Shown: in pieces, positions 47,830 through 56,603 of the stretch
How the letters are laid out: every line of letters begins with the position of its first letter
Numbering within the stretch: the first letter of the stretch is position 1
Assembly (NCBI GenBank): GCA_900540495.1
Contig: UQGA01000009.1
Location: 1 to 64,000, forward strand
Reading direction: 5' to 3'
Source of the DNA: an uncultured Eubacteriales bacterium
GTDB lineage: Bacteria > Bacillota > Clostridia > Christensenellales > CAG-138
DNA: 64,000 bases
Notes under the pieces: generated by a model
The model's database searches: none
Told to the model about the DNA's origin: nothing
The model's input: only the letters and a program-made list of their open reading frames with translations
Program-made: the position numbers and the translations under genes

Positions 47830-48549
47830 ATGTACCGGTACGACATCCACGTGCACACGAAGGAAACCAGCCATTGCGGCCATGTCCCGGCGGCAGATAT
47901 GGTGGCGACTTACCATGCGCTCGGATATGCGGGCCTGTGCGTCACGGACCATCTGCACGAGCAGTATCTGTCCCACCTCGATTGCCGGGACGACTGGCAG
48001 GCCTGTGTCACACAGTATTTGGCGGGCTACCGGGCGGCCAAACGCGCGGGCGACGCCGTTGGGCTGGATGTGATTCTCGGCGTGGAATTGCGTTTTCCGG
48101 AGAATGACAGCGACTATCTCATCTACGGCGTGGACGAGGCATGGCTGCGCGCCAACCCCTACATCTGCCGCATGGATCATGCCTCCTTCTTCAAAGCCTA
48201 TGGCGACAGCGTTCTCATCATTCACGCGCACCCGTTCCGTAATTGCGACGTCGTGTTCAGCGACAGCATCCACGGCCTTGAGGTCGCCAACTGCAATCCG
48301 CGCCATGACAGCCGCAACGATCTTGCGCTGGCGCTGGCGGCAGCACATCCGTCGATGTACCGGCTTTGCGGCTCGGATGCGCACCGTCCGGGGGATGAGG
48401 GGCGCTCCGCCGTGGAGTTTGAGGTGCGCGTGCGCGATTCGTTCGCGCTCAAAGCGGCCATCGAATCCCGCCGGTACCGGTTGTGGTGCCCGACTTTCCA
48501 GAATATTATTGAAAAAAGCGAGGCGATTGGATGCGGTACGACACTTTGA
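47830..48549 (+). CDS. PHP-domain phosphoesterase-like protein
   Basis: 239 residues. Metal-binding motifs DIHVHTKE at the N-terminus, TDHLHEQY, GVELRF, IIHAHPFR and the terminal GSDAHRP, so all four PHP motifs are present. PHP proteins are metal-dependent phosphoesterases (histidinol phosphatase or nuclease-like). The locus suggests a small phosphorylated metabolite. 25 bases after the regulator stop; overlaps the next gene by 19 bases. Confidence 0.88.
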   Translation: MYRYDIHVHTKETSHCGHVPAADMVATYHALGYAGLCVTDHLHEQYLSHLDCRDDWQACVTQYLAGYRAAKRAGDAVGLDVILGVELRFPENDSDYLIYGVDEAWLRANPYICRMDHASFFKAYGDSVLIIHAHPFRNCDVVFSDSIHGLEVANCNPRHDSRNDLALALAAAHPSMYRLCGSDAHRPGDEGRSAVEFEVRVRDSFALKAAIESRRYRLWCPTFQNIIEKSEAIGCGTTL

Positions 48550-49415
48550 TCATCGGCCAGGTGTGCCTGGATCGCAATACGGATTTTGACGGCACATACA
48601 TGGAGACGTACGGCGGCGCGGTCCTGTTTTCGGGGCATGCGGCCGCGGCGCTCGGCAACCGCGTGGCGGTGTTGCCAAAGCGTAACGCGGCTTCGATCGA
48701 TCTGTCCGAGGCGTTCGGGCCGGATTCCGGCGTGCACGTATTCGGGCTCGATTCGGCCGAGAGCACGCGCATGGAGAACACTTATTTTACGGCGGACCGG
48801 GAGCGGCGCGTCTCGCGCTGCACCGCCTGCATTGATCCGTACCGGCCGGAAGAGCTGCCGGATGTGGAGAGCAGCATCTATCATATCGCGGGCCTGGTGC
48901 GCGGGGATATCGGCAACGACATGATCGCGGCCTGTTCGGCGCGCGGCATGGCGGCGGTGGACGTGCAGTGCATGCTGCGCTGCGTGGAGCCGGACGGGGC
49001 AATGGTCTTCCGCGACTGGCCGGAAAAGCGCGAAATGCTCCCGTATATTCGCTTTTTGAAGACGGACGCGGCGGAGGCCGAGGTGCTCACCGGCCTGACC
49101 GACCGCGCGGCGGCGGCCCGCCTGCTGTGCGAATGGGGGGCGCAGGAGGTCGTGATCACACACAATACCGAGGTGCTCGCCTGCGACGGCCGGAACATCT
49201 ATACGCAGCCGTTGCGCCCCCGTTCGCTCAGCGGGCGCACGGGCCGCGGGGACACCTGCTTTGCCGGATACGTCACGGAGCGGCTGCGGGAGGATATCCC
49301 GACCGCCCTGCTGTATGCTGCGGCGCTGACCAGTCTCAAGATGGAGACACCCGGGCCGTTCGCCGGTACGCGGGAGGACGTTGAGGCCTACATCAGCCGT
49401 TTCTATACATGCTGA
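48531..49415 (+). CDS. PfkB-family carbohydrate kinase
   Basis: 294 residues of ribokinase fold. N-terminal GG motif YGGAVLFSGHAAAALG. C-terminal signature GRTGRGDTCFAGYV, where the usual anion hole GAGD is GRGD (the catalytic Asp is kept). PfkB enzymes phosphorylate sugars, sugar acids, nucleosides or inositol. Here 2-keto-3-deoxygluconate or a cyclitol would fit the pathway; this is inference. It overlaps the PHP gene by 19 bases, so the two are translationally linked. Confidence 0.87.
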   Translation: MRYDTLIIGQVCLDRNTDFDGTYMETYGGAVLFSGHAAAALGNRVAVLPKRNAASIDLSEAFGPDSGVHVFGLDSAESTRMENTYFTADRERRVSRCTACIDPYRPEELPDVESSIYHIAGLVRGDIGNDMIAACSARGMAAVDVQCMLRCVEPDGAMVFRDWPEKREMLPYIRFLKTDAAEAEVLTGLTDRAAAARLLCEWGAQEVVITHNTEVLACDGRNIYTQPLRPRSLSGRTGRGDTCFAGYVTERLREDIPTALLYAAALTSLKMETPGPFAGTREDVEAYISRFYTC

Positions 49416-49481
49416 CGGCGCCGCCCGTGGATGCACGCGCCTGCGCGTTGCGTGGATGAGACAGGAAGGAGAGTACGCAGT

Positions 49482-50189
49482 TTGGAAGCTTTCGAGTACT
49501 TTGACCAGCTGGGTCTGCTGGAGCTTGACGAACTGACCGTTGCCGTCAGGCTGCTGTTGGCGGTCGTCTGCAGCGGCGTGCTCGGCCTCGAGCGTACGCG
49601 CAAGCGCCGTCCTGCCGGGCTGCGCACCTATATGCTGGTGTGCATCGGCGCGGCGGTCGTCATGATGACGGCACAGTTCATGACGAGCTATTTTGATTTC
49701 CAAAAGGCCGATCCCGGCCGCATGCCGGCGCAGGTCGTCTGCGGCATCGGCTTTCTCGGCGCGGGCACGATCATGGTCACGCGCTATTACCGCGTCAAGG
49801 GCCTCACGACGGCCGCCGGCCTCTGGGTCGCCGCCTGCATGGGCCTTGCCATCGGCATTGGCTTCTATTTCGGCGCAATCCTCACCTGCCTGATGCTGCT
49901 CGCCGTCATGACCTTTGCCGATCGGTTTGAAAATTCATTTACAAGGCGTCTGCGCCGGATGCATCTGTATATCATCTTTCGAGATCTGGCGGGGCTTAAA
50001 CCATTCCTGGAAGGGCTGCGGCAGGCGGGCATGGAGATTTCCGATCTGGAGACCTCCAAATCGGACAACAAGCAGGGCATCGGCCTGTTCTGCTTGGTGA
50101 AGTTTCCGGCTTCGGTTTCGCGGCGGCAGGCGTTTGCGCTTGTGGAAAACACGGACGGCGTGTTGTTTGTGGAGGAAGTTGACGACTGA
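49482..50189 (+). CDS. MgtC/SapB-family membrane protein
   Basis: 235 residues from TTG 49482, after AAGGAGA; an earlier ATG has no ribosome binding site. About five N-terminal helices with the family motif LERTRKRRPAGLRTYMLV and GIGFLGAGTIM, then a soluble ACT-like C-terminal domain (about 150-235). MgtC proteins influence Mg2+ and phosphate balance and ATP synthase. Its place behind a sugar kinase in a carbohydrate regulon is unusual; phosphate or magnesium handling during organophosphate use is one guess. Confidence 0.87.
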   Translation: MEAFEYFDQLGLLELDELTVAVRLLLAVVCSGVLGLERTRKRRPAGLRTYMLVCIGAAVVMMTAQFMTSYFDFQKADPGRMPAQVVCGIGFLGAGTIMVTRYYRVKGLTTAAGLWVAACMGLAIGIGFYFGAILTCLMLLAVMTFADRFENSFTRRLRRMHLYIIFRDLAGLKPFLEGLRQAGMEISDLETSKSDNKQGIGLFCLVKFPASVSRRQAFALVENTDGVLFVEEVDD

Positions 50190-50253
50190 TCCGGCCGGCT
50201 GACGGCCGTACTGAACGGGCGGGGGGCGCGCAATTCCGGGGCAGGATCGAAAG

Positions 50254-50267
50254 CGCAAACGTGTGCG
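50254..50267. promoter_or_regulatory. LacI-type operator site D
   Basis: CGCAAACGTGTGCG, one mismatch from consensus, flanked by a further AG/CT pair. It is 88 bases before HAD paralogue E. No clear promoter hexamers are visible next to it. Confidence 0.65.
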
Positions 50268-50354
50268 CTGGTATGGCCGGTCCGCCGGCGTCAAGGGGGC
50301 GGCGCGGCCCGAAGGACATACGACCACGCAGGAAATTGATAAGGAGGAAATTCT

Positions 50355-51158
50355 ATGATCAGGGCAGTAATGTTCGATATGGGTGGCACGCTGGAAGACC
50401 TGTATTCCGACGTGGAGAACGAGCGCAGAACGTCGCACGAGCTGTACCGCATCCTGCAGGAGCACGGAATCGAGGTGCCGTATGACGAGGCGACGCTCTG
50501 GGAGAAGGTGTATCCGCAGGTGCTCGAGTACAAGGCCGAATCGGAGCGGACGCAGATGGAGCTAAAGCCCGAGGAAATCTGGCCGGATTACGCTTTCCGC
50601 GGCATTCCCGTAGACAGGGAAAAGCTCATCGCCGCGAGCGAAGAGATCGCACACATGTGGGAAGTCACCTACTTCAACCGCTCGCTCCGCAAAAATGCGG
50701 CGCGCATGCTCAAGGGGCTTAAGGAACTGGGCATGTATGTGGCGGCGGTCAGCAACACGGCGAGCTTGTTCCAGGTGTTCGACACGCTTGAGCAGTACGG
50801 TGTGCGCCAGTATTTCGACGATATCACGCTTTCGAGCATCGTCGGTTACCGCAAGCCGCACCCGAACATCTTCCGCATCGCCATGTGTCAGGCGCGCCTG
50901 ACGCCGGAGGAGTGCGCGTTCGTGGGCGATACCGTTTCGCGCGATGTGATCGGTCCCCGCCGCGTGGGTTTTGGACTCGTGTTCAAGATCGGCTCGTTTC
51001 TCACACCGCTCAAGGACATCGGCAATTACGACGGCTTTGCCCCGGATTACGAGGTAGAGGACATCTATGACGTCTATACGATTCTCAAGCGGCTGCAGAG
51101 CGAAGAAAAGGACGGGAAGGCCGCCGTCAAGGCGCCTCCGGTGCGTCCGTTCATGTAA
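50355..51158 (+). CDS. HAD-superfamily hydrolase, paralogue E
   Basis: 267 residues. Motif I VMFDMGGTLE (D8, Gly10), VAAVSN, YRKPHPNIF and FVGDTVSRD. Cap and C-terminal PDYEVEDIYDVYTIL match the four copies in the divergent operon. The ribosome binding site is AAGGAGG. It lies between the regulator operon and the transporter operon with its own operator-like site, so it is probably in the same regulon. Confidence 0.86.
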   Translation: MIRAVMFDMGGTLEDLYSDVENERRTSHELYRILQEHGIEVPYDEATLWEKVYPQVLEYKAESERTQMELKPEEIWPDYAFRGIPVDREKLIAASEEIAHMWEVTYFNRSLRKNAARMLKGLKELGMYVAAVSNTASLFQVFDTLEQYGVRQYFDDITLSSIVGYRKPHPNIFRIAMCQARLTPEECAFVGDTVSRDVIGPRRVGFGLVFKIGSFLTPLKDIGNYDGFAPDYEVEDIYDVYTILKRLQSEEKDGKAAVKAPPVRPFM

Positions 51159-51199
51159 AGGAAATGTAAAACCGGCGTAAAATGTTTGTAAAAATCATC

Positions 51200-51229
51200 T
51201 TGACAAGAATTACCGTCATGCTGTATACT
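51200..51229 (+). promoter_or_regulatory. Promoter of the ABC importer operon
   Basis: TTGACA (51200-51205), an 18-base spacer, TATACT (51224-51229). Confidence 0.85.
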
Positions 51230-51236
51230 TACAATA

Positions 51237-51250
51237 CGCAAACGTTTACG
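51237..51250. promoter_or_regulatory. LacI-type operator site E
   Basis: CGCAAACGTTTACG, one mismatch from consensus, covering the expected transcription start of the importer operon. Repression by the nearby LacI-type protein is likely. Confidence 0.8.
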
Positions 51251-51498
51251 ACACCATTCCTGTGACTTCCCCGCGTGTGCGGATCCACCAGGCGGCACGC
51301 CCGCATCGATTCCTTTCACTACACCATCTGGGCAGGAGGCCCAAATCCGCCGGCTGATGCGGCGGGATTCTGCGTTTACAAGAGCCGGGCGGGTGCATCC
51401 CGCCATAGCGCCCCCGAGGATGGAGCGGACGCATGCTGTAATCAATCTAACTGCAACTGTTGTGACAGATCGGAACTTATTTGGATTGGAGTGATATC
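51251..51498 (+). other. Long structured leader of the importer operon
   Basis: About 250 untranslated bases contain several GC-rich stems (for example 51342-51369 around AATCCGCCG and CGGCGGGATT, and GGCGGGTGCATCCCGCC near 51389). No known riboswitch class or open reading frame with a ribosome binding site was recognised. Confidence 0.4.
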
Positions 51499-53334
51499 AT
51501 GTCGAGTAGAAGAACCCCTGTACGTAAATCGGTCAGGTGGAAAAGGCTGAAGAACCAGTTCCTGAACGTGGTGGGGAACCCGTTCAACATGGTTGTGTTT
51601 TTCAGCCTCTTGATCCTGTTCTGCCTGATCATCATCCCGCTGCTCACCATGATCGGCAACACGTTCATGGTGGCAAAGGCGGAGCTGCGCAACCTTCCGG
51701 ATGCTGAGATCGGCGACTTCACGCTGTTCTATTGGAAGTATCTGCTGGCAAGCCCGCTGACGGAGACGATCCTCTGGGAGCCGTTCCTGCATTCGCTGAC
51801 GCTCGGCTTCTTCGTCACGGTCATTTCGGTGCCGCTCGGCGCGGTCATGGCGTGGCTGATGGTCCGCACGGATATTCCGGGCAAGAAACTGCTCGGCATG
51901 CTCATCATCATCCCTTACATGATTCCGTCCTGGTGCAAGGCGCTGTCGTGGCTGTCGGTGTTCCGGAACAGTACATCGGGCAGCTTGGGCCTGCTAACCG
52001 GTATGGGCATCAACATACCGGACTGGCTGGCCTATGGACCGTTCGCCATCATCTGCGTCATGACGATGCACTATTACGCGTTCGCATACATCATGGTCTC
52101 CGGCTCGCTTCGCTCGGTCAACTCCGAGCTGGAGGAGATGGGAGAGATTCAGGGTGCAAACAAAGTGCAGATCCTCAAGAGCATCACGCTGCCGCTCGTG
52201 TTGCCGTCCATCCTCTCCGCGGCGATCATGACCATTTCCAAGTCGCTGGGCTCCTACGGCGTGGCGGCCAACCTCGGCAACCGCATCAGCTACTACGTGC
52301 TGGCAACGCGCATGGAGTCGTTCATCTCCGATAGCCCCAAGGGCGTCGGCTATGCGATGAGCATTATCATGATCCTGCTGGCGTCGGGCACGATCTTCGC
52401 CAACCAGCGCATGATCGGCGTGCGCAAATCCTATGCGACCATCGGCGGCAAGGGCACGCGCAGCAACCTCATGCACATCGGCAAGGTGAAGTATGCGCTG
52501 CTCATCTTCCTCGCGGTCTTCCTGTTTGTGGCCATGGTCATGCCGACGTTCGTGCTGGTCATGGAGAGCTTCCAGATCCGCACCGGCGCCGGGTACGGCC
52601 TTGACAACCTGACGTTGTACGCGTGGATCGGAGAGCTCGAAAACGCACCTCTGGAATCGTACCCGTACGACGGTATCTTCCGCAACCCCGAGTTCCTGAG
52701 GGCGCTGGGCAACACGGTGAAACTTTCGATCATAGCGTCCATCCTCACGGCCGTGTGCGGCCAGTTCCTGGGCTACATCTCCACCCGCGGCCGCGGCAAG
52801 TGGTACGGCCGTGCGACGGAGCAGATGGTGTTCATCCCGTACCTGATGCCCGGCGTGGCGTTCTCGGCGATCTACTTCGCCATGTTCAGTCAGCCAAGAC
52901 TCGGCGGCCTGATCCCATCGCTGTACGGGACGTTTACCCTGATCGTGCTGGTATCGGTGGTCAAGCACTTCCCATTTGCAAGCCGCTCCGGTTCCGCGAA
53001 CATGATGCAGATCAGCGTGGAGCTGGAAGAAGCGGCGGATATTGCAGGCGCCAGCTTCTGGCGGCGCATCGGGAGCATCATCATCCCGCTGGCCAAAAAC
53101 GGTTTCATCTCGGGCTTCATGCTGGTGTTCATCAGTATCGCCAAGGAGCTGGACCTGATCGCCATCCTGATGACGCCGGCGAACTACACGCTCTCGTTCC
53201 TGTCCTTCGAGTATTCCAAGAGCCTGATGCCGCAATGCGCGGACGCCATTGCGATCTGCATTCTCCTGTTCATCCTGATCTGCTACCGCATAGCAAACAT
53301 TTTCGGTGCAGACATCGGCAAGAGCTGGGGTTGA
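51499..53334 (+). CDS. ABC importer permease, two fused permease domains (Fbp/Afu type)
   Basis: 611 residues from ATG 51499, after GGAG. About 12 membrane helices in two halves. Each half has an EAA-type loop for the ATPase (EEMGEIQGANKVQILKSI near 208 and EEAADIAGASFWRRIGSI near 510). This fused layout is typical of FbpB/AfuB/ThiP-type permeases for ferric iron, hexose phosphates, thiamine or related ligands. It heads the operon with ATPase and binding protein. Regulation by operator E suggests a sugar or cyclitol (phosphate) ligand rather than iron. Confidence 0.92.
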   Translation: MSSRRTPVRKSVRWKRLKNQFLNVVGNPFNMVVFFSLLILFCLIIIPLLTMIGNTFMVAKAELRNLPDAEIGDFTLFYWKYLLASPLTETILWEPFLHSLTLGFFVTVISVPLGAVMAWLMVRTDIPGKKLLGMLIIIPYMIPSWCKALSWLSVFRNSTSGSLGLLTGMGINIPDWLAYGPFAIICVMTMHYYAFAYIMVSGSLRSVNSELEEMGEIQGANKVQILKSITLPLVLPSILSAAIMTISKSLGSYGVAANLGNRISYYVLATRMESFISDSPKGVGYAMSIIMILLASGTIFANQRMIGVRKSYATIGGKGTRSNLMHIGKVKYALLIFLAVFLFVAMVMPTFVLVMESFQIRTGAGYGLDNLTLYAWIGELENAPLESYPYDGIFRNPEFLRALGNTVKLSIIASILTAVCGQFLGYISTRGRGKWYGRATEQMVFIPYLMPGVAFSAIYFAMFSQPRLGGLIPSLYGTFTLIVLVSVVKHFPFASRSGSANMMQISVELEEAADIAGASFWRRIGSIIIPLAKNGFISGFMLVFISIAKELDLIAILMTPANYTLSFLSFEYSKSLMPQCADAIAICILLFILICYRIANIFGADIGKSWG

Positions 53335-53388
53335 TGACCGGGTGGCCGGTAATTCATAACTGTTGTTGTTAAAGGGAGGCAAATTGCA

Positions 53389-54534
53389 ATGAGTAAAATT
53401 GTGTTGGAGCATATCGACAAATTCTACGGTGAGAACCATGTCCTGCGGGATATCAACCTCACCATCGAGGACGGCGACTTCATGACGCTCCTCGGGCCGT
53501 CCGGCTGCGGCAAGACCACGACGCTGCGCGTTATCTCCGGCCTGGAGAAGCCGCAAAACGGCGTGATGACCATGGACGACCATACGATCATCGACGCGGA
53601 GACCGCCTTCTACGAGGCGCCGAGCAAGCGCGGCCTGAACCTTGTGTTCCAGAGCTACGCCCTCTGGCCGCACATGACCGCGTTCGAGAACGTGGCGTTC
53701 GGCCTGAAGATCAAGAAGATGCACAAGAAGGACATCGAGGAGAAGGTCATGAACGCGCTCAAGATCATGCGCATCGAGGAGTATCGTGACCGTTACCCCA
53801 ACGAGCTCTCCGGCGGCCAGCAGCAGCGCGTGGCAATCGCCCGCGCGATTGCGACCAGCCCGAAGCTCCTGCTGCTCGACGAGCCGCTGTCCAACCTTGA
53901 CGCCCGCCTGCGTATCGACATGCGCGCCGAGCTCAAGCGTCTGCACAAGGAGACCGGCACGACGATCATCTACGTGACGCACGATCAGGTCGAGGCGCTC
54001 ACCATGTCCACCAAGATCGCCCTGTTCAAGGAGGGCGAGATCGCGCAGGTGGACACGCCGCTCGGCCTGTACACCAACCCGATCGACCTGACGGCCGCGG
54101 ACTTCATCGGCAATCCGCGCATCAACTTCGTCGATGGCGTCGCCCGCTTCGACGGCAACGAGCTGGTTGTCAACAGCGACCTTGGCAAGCATGTATTCCC
54201 CAAGCGGGATGTCAAGCTGGACGAGGAGATCCCGCTGAACGAGGACTTCGAGTGCGTGCTGGGCATCCGCCCCGAGCTGGTCGAACTCGAGACCGAGCCG
54301 CACGATCACCCCTACATGGTCGAAGCGAACGTGTATGCGAGCCAGCCGGCGGGCAGCGAAACGCTGATTTCGCTGACGGTCGGCAAGTCGGAGTTCCTGG
54401 CCATCCAGCTTGGTCTTGCCGATTACGAGATGAACCAGAAGGTCTATGCCGTGCTGCATCCGGAACGCATGAACGTGTACAACAAGAAGACCGAGCGCCT
54501 GATCAAATACGCCTACGCGGCGGAGCGGCGCTGA
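53389..54534 (+). CDS. ABC importer ATP-binding protein
   Basis: 381 residues. Walker A GPSGCGKTT near residue 37, Q-loop FQSYALWPHM, signature LSGGQQQRVAIARA, Walker B LLLLDEPLSNLDA, H-loop YVTHDQ. A C-terminal TOBE-like regulatory domain (about 245-375) follows. It belongs to the Pot/Fbp/Mal-type import ATPases. The ribosome binding site is AAAGGGAGG. It powers the fused permease encoded just upstream. Confidence 0.95.
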   Translation: MSKIVLEHIDKFYGENHVLRDINLTIEDGDFMTLLGPSGCGKTTTLRVISGLEKPQNGVMTMDDHTIIDAETAFYEAPSKRGLNLVFQSYALWPHMTAFENVAFGLKIKKMHKKDIEEKVMNALKIMRIEEYRDRYPNELSGGQQQRVAIARAIATSPKLLLLDEPLSNLDARLRIDMRAELKRLHKETGTTIIYVTHDQVEALTMSTKIALFKEGEIAQVDTPLGLYTNPIDLTAADFIGNPRINFVDGVARFDGNELVVNSDLGKHVFPKRDVKLDEEIPLNEDFECVLGIRPELVELETEPHDHPYMVEANVYASQPAGSETLISLTVGKSEFLAIQLGLADYEMNQKVYAVLHPERMNVYNKKTERLIKYAYAAERR

Positions 54535-54582
54535 TGGACGATACCGGCATATTGCGCCCATTTGCCAAGTATATAGGACAAG

Positions 54583-54614
54583 GGGGAGCGCCGCGCGTGG
54601 GCGCGGCGCTCCCC
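54583..54614 (+). other. Stable 14-bp intercistronic hairpin
   Basis: A perfect GC-rich stem (54583-54596 with 54601-54614, GTGG loop) without a T-run, between the ATPase and binding-protein genes. Such stems often mark mRNA processing that lets the binding protein be made in excess. Confidence 0.6.
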
Positions 54615-54657
54615 GGCAAGAACCAAGCGACAATCAGATTTTAAGGAGGAATGAGAC

Positions 54658-55977
54658 GTGAAGACCAAACGCTTGCTCGCCTGCCTGCTTGCGCTACTGC
54701 TCGCGTTCGCGGTATTTGCCGTAGGATGCAACGGGAATCAGGACGGCAACAACGGCGACGTATCGGACGATCCGTCGTCGGACGGGTCGGGGAATGAGGA
54801 CGTGGAATCCACGGGCCCCGACTATGACAACATGACCATGGAAGAACTCTACGAGCTCGCACTGCAGGAGACGGGAAAGATTACGATCTACTCGACCACC
54901 GCCGACGTGCAGGCCGCTTCCAAGAAGTTCATTCGCGCCTATCCCGATCTGGCCGACCGCGTGGAGTACATCGAGTCCGACACCGCGACCGTTGCCGACC
55001 GCATCGAGACCGAGCACGACTCCGGGAACCTCAACGCCGACATCCTGATCGTGAAGGACAACAGCGGCGAGATCTACCACGAGCTCGTGCAGTACGACTA
55101 TCTCGAGTCCTACTATCCGGCCGCCGCCTGCGAACACATCGATGCGGATCTGCTCAAGTACGGCATGCCGCTGTTCGCCACGTACAGCCCCTGGTATTAC
55201 AATACCGAAATGTTCCCGGACGGCTGCCCGATCAACACCTGGTGGGATATTGTGGAGGGCTACAATGTTGATACGAAGTCCTTCATCGACGCCAACGGCA
55301 ACGATACGCGGTACTGGACGGTTTACACCAAGGACATCACCTCCGCCTCCTACGCCGCACTCTGGGCGCAGGTCATTGTGGACGGCGACCTGATGGCCGA
55401 GCAGTACGAGAAGGAGTTTGGCGAGCCGCTCGAGTACACCTATCATGAGAAACTCCAGAACGTGCCCGGCATGATGGAGTTCCCGGAGAACAACGGCGGC
55501 GTTGAGCTGTTCTGGCGCTTTACGCAGATGAAGATCACCGAGCTGGATGACGGCGATCAGGTGGTCAACGCGGTTGACGAGTCCCTGAACGGGCCGACGA
55601 TCGGTCTCTGCTCCGGCAGCAAGCTCGACAACGTCAACAGCGGCGCGATGATCAACTGGGTCACCGGCCTTGAGCCGTACACCGCGTTCCTCGCCTGCAA
55701 CTACGCCTATGTGGTCAGCGGCTGTGACAATCCGGCCGGCTCCCGCCTGTTCATCTACTACATGATCGGCGGTCCCGACGGTCAGAGCGGCTGCTATTCC
55801 GAAGCGTTTAACGGCATCGGCAAATGGTCGGTACGCGACGACGTGCTCTTTGACAAGACGCCCTACACCGTTGAGGAAGTCATTCTGAAGAGTCCCGACT
55901 TCGTGGAGATCTATCAGTTCTATCCGAACGTCAAGGCATACTGGATCCAGTGGAGAGGTCTCGCGCCGTCCACCTGA
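54658..55977 (+). CDS. ABC importer substrate-binding lipoprotein (Fbp/Afu-like)
   Basis: 439 residues from GTG 54658, after AAGGAGG. Signal peptide with lipobox FAVGC (Cys near residue 23), an acidic Ser/Gly/Asp linker, then a type 2 periplasmic-binding fold starting GKITIYSTTADVQAASKKF. YSPWYYN and the later domain fit the FbpA/AfuA/PotD-like extracellular binding group. It captures the substrate and passes it to the fused permease. The ligand cannot be read from sequence; AfuA relatives bind hexose phosphates, FbpA relatives Fe3+. Confidence 0.9.
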   Translation: MKTKRLLACLLALLLAFAVFAVGCNGNQDGNNGDVSDDPSSDGSGNEDVESTGPDYDNMTMEELYELALQETGKITIYSTTADVQAASKKFIRAYPDLADRVEYIESDTATVADRIETEHDSGNLNADILIVKDNSGEIYHELVQYDYLESYYPAAACEHIDADLLKYGMPLFATYSPWYYNTEMFPDGCPINTWWDIVEGYNVDTKSFIDANGNDTRYWTVYTKDITSASYAALWAQVIVDGDLMAEQYEKEFGEPLEYTYHEKLQNVPGMMEFPENNGGVELFWRFTQMKITELDDGDQVVNAVDESLNGPTIGLCSGSKLDNVNSGAMINWVTGLEPYTAFLACNYAYVVSGCDNPAGSRLFIYYMIGGPDGQSGCYSEAFNGIGKWSVRDDVLFDKTPYTVEEVILKSPDFVEIYQFYPNVKAYWIQWRGLAPST

Positions 55978-56078
55978 TGACCAATCGCGCCGGGTGCGCA
56001 TGATGTACCATGGGGGATTCCTTCCGCCGCGGGCCGCGAACAGCGGCCTGCGGCGGGGTGTTTGCCGGAGGCAAAGAA

Positions 56079-56603
56079 ATGGATAAGAAAAAGGGCGAAT
56101 CAAAACTCCGGAAAAAACTTGACAGCTTCTGGATGGCGTTGTTCCTCACGCCGGAGGGAAGGCCCAAGAGCGCGATGCTGCTGTATGCGTTTTGCATGAG
56201 CGTCCTGTTCATCGTGATCTATGGCGCATGCTACTACTTCCTCATCGATGTGCTGGAACGGATGTTTGCGAACTACTCCGTTGGCGTGCGAAACCTGACG
56301 CAGGCGATCGTGCCGGGCGTCGTCGGCAGCGCGATCTGCGGCAGTACCTACTTTCTCCAGCGCAAGGAGAAGCGCATCATCCCGGTTGCCTATCTCTGCC
56401 TGTGGGTCTATGCCGTGGCCATCGTGATCATGGCGGCCCTGCTAGGCGAAGCGGTCGATTTTCAGGTGTTCATGTATTTCTTCGCCATGCTCGTCCCCAC
56501 CGGCCTCATCACGGGTTCGGCCTATGTGTTCACCCTCTACAGGAAGCATCGGCGCGCCGAGCAGGCGCTTGCAGAACCGCAGGGCGGACATGCTGCGCGT
56601 TGA
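56079..56603 (+). CDS. Small four-helix membrane protein of unknown function
   Basis: 174 residues from ATG 56079, after CGGAGG; earlier in-frame ATGs lack a ribosome binding site. A Lys-rich N-terminus is followed by four hydrophobic helices (about 34-56, 68-90, 100-122 and 127-150) and a basic C-terminus. I recognise no family. Placement between the binding protein and the metallo-beta-lactamase gene suggests an accessory role in the importer locus. Confidence 0.75.
   Translation: MDKKKGESKLRKKLDSFWMALFLTPEGRPKSAMLLYAFCMSVLFIVIYGACYYFLIDVLERMFANYSVGVRNLTQAIVPGVVGSAICGSTYFLQRKEKRIIPVAYLCLWVYAVAIVIMAALLGEAVDFQVFMYFFAMLVPTGLITGSAYVFTLYRKHRRAEQALAEPQGGHAAR

Noticed and set aside
51499..55977. 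Naming the importer as a ferric iron (FbpABC) system
   Set aside because: Layout fits, but related importers carry sugar phosphates and other ligands. The operator and neighbours point to carbohydrate, so no ligand was assigned.
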